Below are positions 7,728 to 15,200 of a DNA stretch of 18,803 bases, in pieces (positions within the stretch are counted from its first letter, which is position 1; every line of letters begins with the position of its first letter). Location: NCBI GenBank assembly GCA_937958345.1, contig CALGNW010000018.1, positions 1-18,803 of the forward strand, given 5' to 3'. This DNA comes from an uncultured Neomegalonema sp. (GTDB lineage: Bacteria > Pseudomonadota > Alphaproteobacteria > Rhodobacterales > Rhodobacteraceae). Position numbers and translations under genes: made by a program. A model generated the notes under the pieces. That model was not told where the DNA came from. It ran no database searches and saw only the letters and a list, made by a program, of their open reading frames with translations.

Positions 7728-8218
7728 CAACCCTCCAAGGTGCGGAGTTGTCCGGCAAAAAATGCGAGAGAGTCCCCGTCCCGCATCTCGGCCTTCAACA
7801 CTTCGCCAACGACAATCTTATGGTCGCCGCCCGGATAAATCGCGTTTTGCCGACATTCGAAGCGGGCAAGGCAACCGTTGATCAGCGGCACGCCGTGTTC
7901 ATTGTCGGTTACATCGACGCCGTCGAAGGCAAAGGGCGAGCCTGCGAAGCCTTTGCAAAGGTCGATCTGCTCGGCGCCCAGAACATGGATCGCAAAATAC
8001 CCGGCCTGTTCGAAATACGGAAAGCGCCGTGATCCGGCGTCGGGGGACCAAAGGACAAGCGGGGGATCGAGCGACAGGGATGAAAAGCTGTTCGCGGTGA
8101 TCCCGACGGGGCCATCCGTTGATGACGCAGTGACAATTGTGATCCCGGAGGCAAAGCGGCCAAAGGCATCGCGCAGTGCACGGGTGTTCGAGCGGTCCGG
8201 CTTGAAGGCCATTGTCAT
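7727..8218 (-). CDS. NAD(P)H:FMN flavin reductase (SmoA-like), partner of the monooxygenase
   Basis: Flavin reductase of the HpaC/Flavin_Reduct family, about 163 residues, predicted to make reduced FMN for the two-component monooxygenase encoded two genes upstream. Visible family features are the N-terminal FGRFASGITIVTA (20-31), the flavin-binding GITANSFSSLSLDPPLVLWS (39-58) and the C-terminal GGDHKIVVGEV (130-140). I use the ATG at 8218; a GTG at 8239 and an ATG at 8212 are alternatives, all with weak ribosome binding sites. It starts shortly after the aldo/keto reductase stop and overlaps dctQ by one base. In the Agrobacterium sulfoquinovose pathway SmoA plays this role for SmoC; assigning that substrate here rests on gene context. 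Confidence 0.88.
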   Translation of the reverse strand: MTMAFKPDRSNTRALRDAFGRFASGITIVTASSTDGPVGITANSFSSLSLDPPLVLWSPDAGSRRFPYFEQAGYFAIHVLGAEQIDLCKGFAGSPFAFDGVDVTDNEHGVPLINGCLARFECRQNAIYPGGDHKIVVGEVLKAEMRDGDSLAFFAGQLRTLEG

Positions 8219-8240
8219 GTCGCCGCCACCATCGGCCACC

Positions 8241-9131
8241 TCAGGCTACCTCGTGGCCGAGCGCGGCCTCGTAAAGCTGGAACCATGTCTGCCGATCCAG
8301 CTTTACCTTCAGCGCATCGGAAATCCCGGCGATCCGTTCGAGGTTGTTGGTCCCCATTACCGGCAGTATTTTGGCCGGATGGGCGAGAAGGAAAGCCACG
8401 GCGACGGCGGCGCGGTCCACATTCTGTTCGGCGGCAACACGGTCGAGGACCGCCCCGACAGGACCGGTTCCGTTCATCAAACTGCCCCCGCCAAGCGGCG
8501 ACCATGCCATCAGATGATGACCCTGACGCTGATGAAATGCGAGGTCGCCATTTGTGAACGGCGCGATTTCAGCGAGGCTGATTTCGATTTGGTTCGTGAC
8601 CAGTTTGTTGCTCATCGCCGATTGCAGCAAGTCCCAGTCCCAAGGGCGGAAGTTCGAGACGCCGACCGCGCCGACCTTGCCGGACGTGACCAGTGCGTCG
8701 AGGGCCGTGCCCGTCTCGTGATGGTCCATAAAGGGGTCGGGACGGTGGATCAGCAGCAGGTCGATATGGTCAATCGCCATTTCGCGCAGGCTGGCCTCGA
8801 CGCTGGCGTCAATGTGCGCCTTTGATGTGTCGTAGTGCTTTACGCGCGCGCCGGTGTGCCGCCCCGCGTCGACGACGATATCGCACTTGGTGACGATTTC
8901 CATTTTGGTGCGCAGTGACGGATTGGCACGCAGCGCGCCGCCCAAGGCCGCCTCGGCGGTGTATCCGCCGTAGATGTCGGCCTGATCGAATGTGGATATT
9001 CCCTGATCGAGCGCGGCCTGAATCTTGGCCTCGACATGAGCGGGGGCGGTGTCTGTATCGTCGGCGAGCCGCCACATACCATAGATGATCCGGCTGAATT
9101 CCAGCCCGTCCGTCAGCGTAACACGTTCCAT
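8241..9131 (-). CDS. Aldo/keto reductase, candidate 6-oxo-glucose reductase (SmoB-like)
   Basis: NAD(P)H-dependent aldo/keto reductase of 296 residues with a TIM-barrel fold, resembling the YdhF-type group. The catalytic tetrad is visible: Asp49 and Tyr54 (STFDQADIYG), Lys82 (IVTKCDI) and His129 (LLLIHRPDPF). The GVSNFRPWDWDLL and AWSPLGGGSLM stretches are typical cofactor-side loops. The ATG at 9131 overlaps the TAA of the monooxygenase gene by one base (TAATG); a longer in-frame extension overlaps that gene and is rejected. In the sulfo-ASMO pathway SmoB reduces 6-oxo-glucose, formed when the monooxygenase removes the sulfonate, to glucose. The position directly behind an SsuD-like enzyme supports this, but other carbonyl substrates are possible. 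Confidence 0.88.
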   Translation of the reverse strand: MERVTLTDGLEFSRIIYGMWRLADDTDTAPAHVEAKIQAALDQGISTFDQADIYGGYTAEAALGGALRANPSLRTKMEIVTKCDIVVDAGRHTGARVKHYDTSKAHIDASVEASLREMAIDHIDLLLIHRPDPFMDHHETGTALDALVTSGKVGAVGVSNFRPWDWDLLQSAMSNKLVTNQIEISLAEIAPFTNGDLAFHQRQGHHLMAWSPLGGGSLMNGTGPVGAVLDRVAAEQNVDRAAVAVAFLLAHPAKILPVMGTNNLERIAGISDALKVKLDRQTWFQLYEAALGHEVA

Positions 9132-10291
9132 TAGCGTCGTTCTCCTGCGCCGAGCGGCGTTTGCGGCGTTGTTTCCGGAACCCGCCCGTAGACTTCGGGC
9201 AAAGAGCATGTCTCGAGCTGAGGCAGGACACGTTTGCCGAAATGCTCGGCCTCTTCAAGATGCGGATAGCCGGAAAAGATGAACGCGCGGATGCCCATTT
9301 TCTTGTAACCTTCGATCTTGGACAGAACCTGATCGGTCGAGCCGACCAACGCCGCCCCGCAACCGGACCGCGCACGACCGACGCCGGTCCAGAGACCCGG
9401 TTCAACGTAGCCGAACTTGTCGGCAAGCTCGCGGTTTTTGGCTTGGTGCGAGACACCCAACGAGGTTGAGTCCAGCGCCCGTTCGCGGATCATCCGACCG
9501 TAATCATCATCGAGTTTCGAGACGATGTAGTCGGCATATTCGCGGGCCTCCGCCTCGGTGTCCCGCACGATCATGTGGACACGCAAACCGTAATCCAAAG
9601 TCCGATCGTAGCGTTCCGCGACCGCGTTGACGTCCCGCATCCGGCCCGCGAGGTCTTCGGTTTTTTCGGGCCACATCAGATAGACGTCGCAATGCTGACC
9701 GCAGAGTTCCAGGGCGGGCGGCGAGTAGCCGCCGAAATAGAGCAGCGGCCCGCCGGTCTGATAGGGTTTGGCGGGGTCCGTCGTCAGCCCCTCGAAAGTA
9801 TATACCTCGCCCTGATAATTGATTTCCTCGCGCGTCCACGCCTGTTTGAGGATTTCGACAACCTCGCGCGAGCGTTGGTAGCGGTAGGCGCTGTCTTCCT
9901 GCTCGCCGGGAAAATCAGAGCTGATGATGTTGACCGTCAGGCGTCCCTTGAGCATGTGATCGAGTGTCGCAATGGTCCGCGCCAGCATGATCGGTTGCAT
10001 CTCGCCGCACCGGACAGCCGCCAAAAGATTGATCCGTTCGGTGATCGGGGCGCAGCCCGCGACGAATGACAATGTGTCCTGTCCGACCTGATACGAGGAC
10101 GGACATAGAATGTTGCGAAAGCCCTGCGCCTCGGCTGTTTTTACAATCGCCGAGCAGTGATCCCAACTGGACCGCAATGCGCCGTCGGGAACCCCGAGAA
10201 ACTGATAATCATCCGAGCAAAGCGCCGAGAACCACGCGATTTCAGCGCCGGACAGATCAGCCGAAGTTATTGGGACGACCGACATTGGCAT
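9131..10291 (-). CDS. SsuD-like FMNH2-dependent monooxygenase, candidate sulfoquinovose monooxygenase (SmoC-like)
   Basis: Luciferase-like, FMNH2-dependent alkanesulfonate monooxygenase family protein of 386 residues. It would use reduced FMN and O2 to cleave a C-S bond, releasing sulfite and an aldehyde. SsuD active-site counterparts are visible: RVHMIVR with Arg237 and His239 (R226 and H228 of E. coli SsuD), LWTGVGRARSGCG with Arg308 (R297), and SGYPHLEEA with Tyr342 (Y331). Cys54 of SsuD is not conserved (Gly in the aligned segment). It is the first gene of a six-gene operon with a carbonyl reductase, a flavin reductase and a TRAP transporter. That partner set matches the sulfoquinovose route rather than SsuEADCB, where no aldo/keto reductase is found. 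A general alkanesulfonate or other sulfur substrate remains the alternative. Confidence 0.88.
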   Translation of the reverse strand: MPMSVVPITSADLSGAEIAWFSALCSDDYQFLGVPDGALRSSWDHCSAIVKTAEAQGFRNILCPSSYQVGQDTLSFVAGCAPITERINLLAAVRCGEMQPIMLARTIATLDHMLKGRLTVNIISSDFPGEQEDSAYRYQRSREVVEILKQAWTREEINYQGEVYTFEGLTTDPAKPYQTGGPLLYFGGYSPPALELCGQHCDVYLMWPEKTEDLAGRMRDVNAVAERYDRTLDYGLRVHMIVRDTEAEAREYADYIVSKLDDDYGRMIRERALDSTSLGVSHQAKNRELADKFGYVEPGLWTGVGRARSGCGAALVGSTDQVLSKIEGYKKMGIRAFIFSGYPHLEEAEHFGKRVLPQLETCSLPEVYGRVPETTPQTPLGAGERR

Positions 10292-10402
10292 CTTATCCGC
10301 TTTGTTTCAGTGTCCCTTGCCTAGCATCCGTTTTTGTGTAGATCAATGGTGTATCAATTTTCTGATTTGCTGACATGACGCAGGACATAGTCACCCTTGA
10401 GC
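10292..10402. promoter_or_regulatory. Divergent promoter/operator region of the monooxygenase and gntR operons
   Basis: This 111-base gap must hold both promoters and probably the GntR operator. It contains an imperfect direct repeat, TGTAGATCAAT (10337-10347) and TGTATCAAT (10350-10358), the most AT-rich and repetitive part of the gap. On the minus strand a TTGATC box within it is followed about 17 bases later by TAGGCA, a weak promoter candidate for the monooxygenase operon. An operator here is inference. Confidence 0.45.
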
Positions 10403-11107
10403 ATGACCGAGCATTATCCGAGCGCGTTGCCGAAGTTTATCCAGATAAGCGAATTTCTGGTGCGGGAGATTGCGTCCGGCAGGCTGATCGACGGGTCACG
10501 CCTTGCGCCCGAACGGGATATGGCCGCAAGCCTTGGCGTGTCGGTCGGAACCTTGCGAAAGGCGCTGAAGGAGCTGGAGAAAAAAGGATTGCTGGAGCGC
10601 GTTCACGGCTCGGGCAACTATGTCCGGCAGGGCGATATCGACGATAGCGTCTATGCGATGTTCCGGCTGGAGCTGATACAGGGGGGCGGTCTGCCGCGCG
10701 CCGATGTGCTGGAGGTGGTATCGCTGAAAAAACCCGACGATCTGCCCCCGTTCGGCCATGCGGACAGAGGCGCGCGGATTCGCAGGCTGCGCTATCTGAA
10801 TGACACAATCATCGCTTTGGAGGAAATCTGGCTGGATGCGCGGGCCGGAGAGGTCACCGCTGCGGGCCTGTCGGATTCGCTGTACCATCATTACCGGACC
10901 AAGCTGGGCCTCTGGATTGCGCGGGCGGAGGATTATGTCGGGATTGCCGAGGTTCCCGACTGGGCCGCCGACCCTTTTCCGCTTGCACCCGGAACGATAA
11001 CCGGTTTCGTCGAAAGATGGAGTTGGGCGGATGATCCGTCACCGATCGAGTATTCCAGAACGTGGTTTGATACGAACCGCTGCCGCTATGTCCAAAGGCT
11101 GAAATAG
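10403..11107 (+). CDS. GntR-family (UTRA domain) transcriptional regulator
   Basis: Sugar-responsive repressor or activator of the GntR/HutC subfamily, about 234 residues. The N-terminal winged helix-turn-helix spans about residues 10-75 (LAPERDMAASLGVSVGTLRK and then LEKKGLLERVHGSGNYV). The C-terminal part (about 85-232) is a UTRA ligand-binding domain (ARIRRLRYLNDTIIALEEIW, and near the end IEYSRTWFDTNRCRY). I give the ATG at 10403; an in-frame TTG at 10397 is closer to an AGGA box and is possible. It is transcribed divergently from the monooxygenase operon and is followed by the Gfo/Idh/MocA gene after 6 bases. It is therefore the likely local regulator of both operons, answering to the catabolised sugar. 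Confidence 0.9.
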   Translation: MTEHYPSALPKFIQISEFLVREIASGRLIDGSRLAPERDMAASLGVSVGTLRKALKELEKKGLLERVHGSGNYVRQGDIDDSVYAMFRLELIQGGGLPRADVLEVVSLKKPDDLPPFGHADRGARIRRLRYLNDTIIALEEIWLDARAGEVTAAGLSDSLYHHYRTKLGLWIARAEDYVGIAEVPDWAADPFPLAPGTITGFVERWSWADDPSPIEYSRTWFDTNRCRYVQRLK

Positions 11108-11113
11108 AGCGAT

Positions 11114-12217
11114 ATGAAAAAGACAATCCGATACGGCATGATCGGCTGCGGCATGATGGGGCACGAGCATTTGCGCAATATCGCGCTGCTCGACAAGACC
11201 GAAGTTTCGGTGATTTTCGAGCCGGATGCGGCGATGGCGCAAAGCGCATTGGCGCTGGCCCCTCAAGCGCGGCTCGTCAGTGATCTCGGGCAGTTGCTCG
11301 ACCGGCCCGATGTGGATTGTCTGGTCATCACAAGCCCCAATCATTGCCACCTCGGCCAGTTGCAGGAGATTGCAGGGGCGCGCCCCCTGCCGGTTCTGGT
11401 GGAAAAGCCGCTGTTCACGGCGCTTGATGATCTGAAGGCGCTGGAGTCGTTCGAGCAATCCTATCCGGCGCCGGTTTGGGTCGCGATGGAATACCGCTAT
11501 ATGCCGCCAATCACAGCGTTTACCGATGCTGTGGAGCGCGTCACGGGCGGCATCAGGATGCTGACCATCCGCGAGCACCGCTTTCCTTTTCTGAAAAAAG
11601 TCGGTGACTGGAACCGCTTTAACGCGAAAACCGGCGGAACCTTTGTCGAGAAGTGCTGTCACTTTTTTGATCTGATGCGCTTGCTGATCGGCTCTGAACC
11701 AACCCGCATTATGGCCAGCGCCGCGCAGGACGTAAATCATCTGGATGAAGTTTATGATGGTGAGCAGTCCGATATTCTCGACAACGGGTATGTGATTGTC
11801 GATTTCGCAAACGGCGCGCGGGCGATGCTGGAACTGTCGATGTTTGCCGAGGGGGCGGAATTTCAGGAGGAGATTAGCGCGGTCGGGGCGCTTGGTAAGC
11901 TTGAAGCGAAGGTTCCGGGGCCGGGAAGGTTCTGGCCCGAACATTTGGGCGCTGCGCCGATTCCGCTGTTGATCGAGAGTCCGCGCAATCCGCAGGGGCC
12001 GGTTGTTACCGAAATCCCCGTTGATCCGGCTTTGCTGGAGGCCGGAGATCATAACGGTGCAACATTTTATCAGCACCGTTTGTTTCTGGCGCTGGTTCGC
12101 GGCGAGCGGCAGCATGCCGATGTCACGCTCGCCGATGGGAAAAAGGCCGTTCTCATGGGAATGGCTGCACAGGAAAGTGCCGCGACCGGACGGGCCGTGG
12201 CGTTGAATTGGGGGTAG
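11114..12217 (+). CDS. Gfo/Idh/MocA-family oxidoreductase, candidate NAD+-dependent sulfoquinovosidase (GH188-like)
   Basis: Protein of 367 residues with an N-terminal Rossmann NAD(P)-binding domain (GMIGCGMMG, residues 8-16), the family EKP motif (97-99 in PVLVEKPLF) and a C-terminal Gfo/Idh/MocA alpha/beta domain. The domain carries GGTFVEKCCHFFDLMRLL (174-191, with His183 in the usual catalytic position). It forms an operon with gntR (6-base gap). In general these enzymes oxidise or reduce sugars. A related group, GH188, uses NAD+ transiently to oxidise C3 and thereby hydrolyse sulfoquinovose glycosides, and occurs in sulfoquinovose gene clusters lacking a GH31 sulfoquinovosidase, including in roseobacters. 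That is exactly the context here, so I propose this role. A plain sugar dehydrogenase is the alternative. Confidence 0.85.
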   Translation: MKKTIRYGMIGCGMMGHEHLRNIALLDKTEVSVIFEPDAAMAQSALALAPQARLVSDLGQLLDRPDVDCLVITSPNHCHLGQLQEIAGARPLPVLVEKPLFTALDDLKALESFEQSYPAPVWVAMEYRYMPPITAFTDAVERVTGGIRMLTIREHRFPFLKKVGDWNRFNAKTGGTFVEKCCHFFDLMRLLIGSEPTRIMASAAQDVNHLDEVYDGEQSDILDNGYVIVDFANGARAMLELSMFAEGAEFQEEISAVGALGKLEAKVPGPGRFWPEHLGAAPIPLLIESPRNPQGPVVTEIPVDPALLEAGDHNGATFYQHRLFLALVRGERQHADVTLADGKKAVLMGMAAQESAATGRAVALNWG

Positions 12218-12244
12218 GGCGGGAAACCCGGATTGACGCCGGAG

Positions 12245-12268
12245 GGGATGCAGCCCTTTGTGCATCCC
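12245..12268. terminator. Hairpin between convergent operons
   Basis: A perfect 8-base stem, GGGATGCA (12245-12252) and TGCATCCC (12261-12268), with an 8-base loop lies between the Gfo/Idh/MocA stop and the RTX stop. There is no T-run on either side, so termination is inferred from its position between convergent genes. Confidence 0.45.
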
Positions 12269-12290
12269 GCTCGATTCAGTTATGTGCCGG

Positions 12291-15200
12291 TTAGAAGATG
12301 AAGTTGTCCTGTGCCAGATCGGCGGCAAAGACATCGTTCAGCCAGAGTGTGTTTGTGCCGAACGAGATTTCCGTGCCCGCCTCGCCATCGGTCAGGGTGA
12401 GATCCGAGAGGCCCGTGACGCCGGCGACGGTGCTGAAGTCCAGCGTTTCTCCTGCGCTGCCGGAAAAGTCGGTCACGGTGTCGGCTCCCCAGGTATCCTC
12501 GAAGACAAAGCTGTCGGTTCCGCTGCCGCCTGTGAGGGTGTCGTTGCCGAAGCTGCCGAACAGGATGTCCGAACTGCTGCCGCCATTCAGCAGATCATTG
12601 CCGTAACCGCCGTAGAGGGTGTCTGCGCCCCCTTGACCGAACAACCTGTCGTCGGCCCCGTCACCGGCGATGATGTCGTCACCAAGACCGGCGTAGATCG
12701 TGTCTTTGCCCGACAGGCCATAGAGGGAATCGTTGCCGCTGCCGCCATTGATGAAGTCTCCGCCGTCTCCGCCGATGATCGTGTCGGCCCCGTCATAGCC
12801 GTAAAGCTTGTCATCTGCCGACCCGCCCGTGATCGCGTCGTCAAAATCAGTGCCGAAGACACGCTCGATTGACGTGAAGGTGTCGCCGGTCGCATCGCCG
12901 CCCGTTCCCCCGAGATCGAGGTCGAGCGAAACACCGGCGGATGAGGCGCGATAGCTTGCGATGTCGGTTCCGGCTGATCCATCCATAGCGTCCGCGCCGA
13001 CGCCGCCGATAAACGTGTCGTTGCCGTTGCCGCCGTTCAACGTGTTCTCGCCTGCATCACCGCGCAGGGTGTCACTGCCTCCGCCGCCCTCGATCACATC
13101 GTTGCCGTCGCCGCCGGATAGATCGTCCGCGCCGCTTGATCCGATGAAAGTATCGTCAAAGGCCGTGCCGGTGAAACGCTCGACAGAGATGAACGTATCG
13201 CCCGCCGCATCGCCCAGTGATGCGGATGGTGCCGAGAGGTCGAGCGTGATTGCCGAACCGGATGTCGAATAATCGGCGGTGTCATTGCCCGAACCACCGT
13301 TCAGGCTGTCCGCGCCCGCTCCGCCGACAAGAACGTCATCGCCGCCCGCGCCTTCCAGATCGTCGTCGCCCTGTCCGCCGAAGAGTGCGTCGTTGAAATT
13401 CGACCCTGCGAAGCGTTCGATGCCGATGTAGGTATCGCCCGCAGCATCGCCGGAGATACCGCCGCCGACGGCGAGGGTAATGCCGCCGGTGCTGGCGCTG
13501 TAATCGACCGTGTCGAAACCGGAGCCGCCATCGAGCGTCGCCGTTCCGCTTCCGCCGACGAGCCTGTCGTTACCCGAGCCGCCATTGAGGGTATGAACGC
13601 CGGAGCCTGCGCTGAGCGTATCGTCGCCCGACCCGCCCAGAACGATTTCGAAGTTGGCGGTGCGGTCACCGTCGGCGTTGCCGCCCTTGGAGATGCCCGT
13701 CGCGAGGTTGATGTCGAGCGATACGGTTTCCGCCGTGAAGTCGAGCGTATCGATACCGGCCCCGCCGTCGAGAACGTCCTTACCCGCGCCGCCAAAGACG
13801 AAATCATCGCCGTCGCCGCCGTATATGTAATCCCGTCCGCCAGATCCGAAGAGTGTGTCGTCGCCGCCCCAACCGTAAATCCAGTCGGTGTTGTCCGAAC
13901 CGGTCAGCGTGTCGCCCGCTGTTGCCGATCCGTGAATACGCTCGAAGTTCGCAAGCGTATCGCCTTGAGCGAGGTCGCCGGTTCCGGTTCCGCCAATCAG
14001 ATCGATTTGCACGCCGGTCGCCGATGCGCGGTAGTCGATGATGTCGATGCCGTCGCCGCCGTCCATCGTGTCCGCGCCGCTTTCCCCCCGGAAGTTATCG
14101 ATGCCCGCATTGCCGTTCAGGATGTCGTCGCCCGATCCGCCGCGCATGACGTCGTTTCCGTCGCCGCCGTCGATTGTATCGTTGCCGGTTCCGCCGTCGA
14201 TGTAGTCGTTGCCGCCTGCACCTGCGAGGGTATCGTCACCGCCCCAACCGTAGAGCCAGTCCTTGTTGCCGGACCCTGTGATGGTATCGCCGGCGCTGTC
14301 CGAGCCGTGAACACGCTCGATATTGATAAGACTGTCGCCCTGCGCGAGGCCGCCGCTGCCGATGCCGCCGACGAGGTCAATCTGAACGCCGGTTGCCGAT
14401 GCGCGATAGCTGACAAAGTCGATGCCGTCACCGCCATTCATCGCGTCGCCGCCGTCTTCACCGACGAAATTGTCAATGCCGTCACCGCCGTTGAGGGTGT
14501 CGTTGCCGTCACCGCCCCGCAGCGAGTCATTGCCCGCGCCGCCGTCTATCATGTCATCGCCGTCGCCGCCGTTGAGATAGTCGTTGCCTCCTGCTCCGTT
14601 GAGGGTGTCATCGCCGCCCCAGCCGTAAATCCAGTCCTTGTTTTCAGACCCGGTGATCGTGTCCCCCGCCGTTGCCGAACCGTGAATACGCTCGATCCCC
14701 GCCAGCGTGTCGCCCGCGGCAAGATCCCCCGAACCGACACCGCCGATCAGGTCGATTTGAACGCCGGTCGTCGATGCGCGGTAGCTGACGAAATCAATGC
14801 CGTCACCGCCGTCGATGAGGTCAGCGCCGTCTTCACCGATAAAGTTGTCGTTGCCCGCGTCGCCGTTCAGCGTGTCGTCGCCCGTGCCGCCGCGCAGTGC
14901 ATCGTTGCCTGCGCCGCCGTTGACGAGGTCGTTGCCCGCGCCGCCATTCACGTAATCATTTCCGCCAGCCGCCGAAAGAACGTCGTCGCCCGCGAAACCG
15001 AACAGCCAGTCCCGAGAATCCGAACCGGTAATGGTGTCGCCAGCCGTCGCCGATCCGTAGATCCGTTCGATGTTGATAAGCGTATCGCCCTGAGCAAGAT
15101 CACCTGAACCGACGCCGCCGATCAGGTCGATGGTCACGCCCGTCGCGGACTTACGGTAATCGACGATATCGCGGCCCGTGCCGCCATCGTAAGCGTCTGC

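Noticed and set aside
9132..9209. Upstream start extending the aldo/keto reductase by 26 residues
   Set aside because: The extension overlaps the monooxygenase gene and is an Arg/Ala-rich stretch; family homology begins at the ATG at 9131.
9131..10291. Calling the monooxygenase SsuD of a sulfur-scavenging ssuEADCB operon
   Set aside because: There is no SsuE-type NADPH reductase or Ssu ABC transporter, and an aldo/keto reductase is co-transcribed, which fits a carbon-catabolic desulfonation route better.
13593..15107. Long plus-strand open frame (504 codons) and others opposite the RTX gene
   Set aside because: They are antisense to the RTX repeats; the periodic base composition keeps the opposite frame open. 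Their products are repetitive Val/Ala/Arg strings with no family signature.
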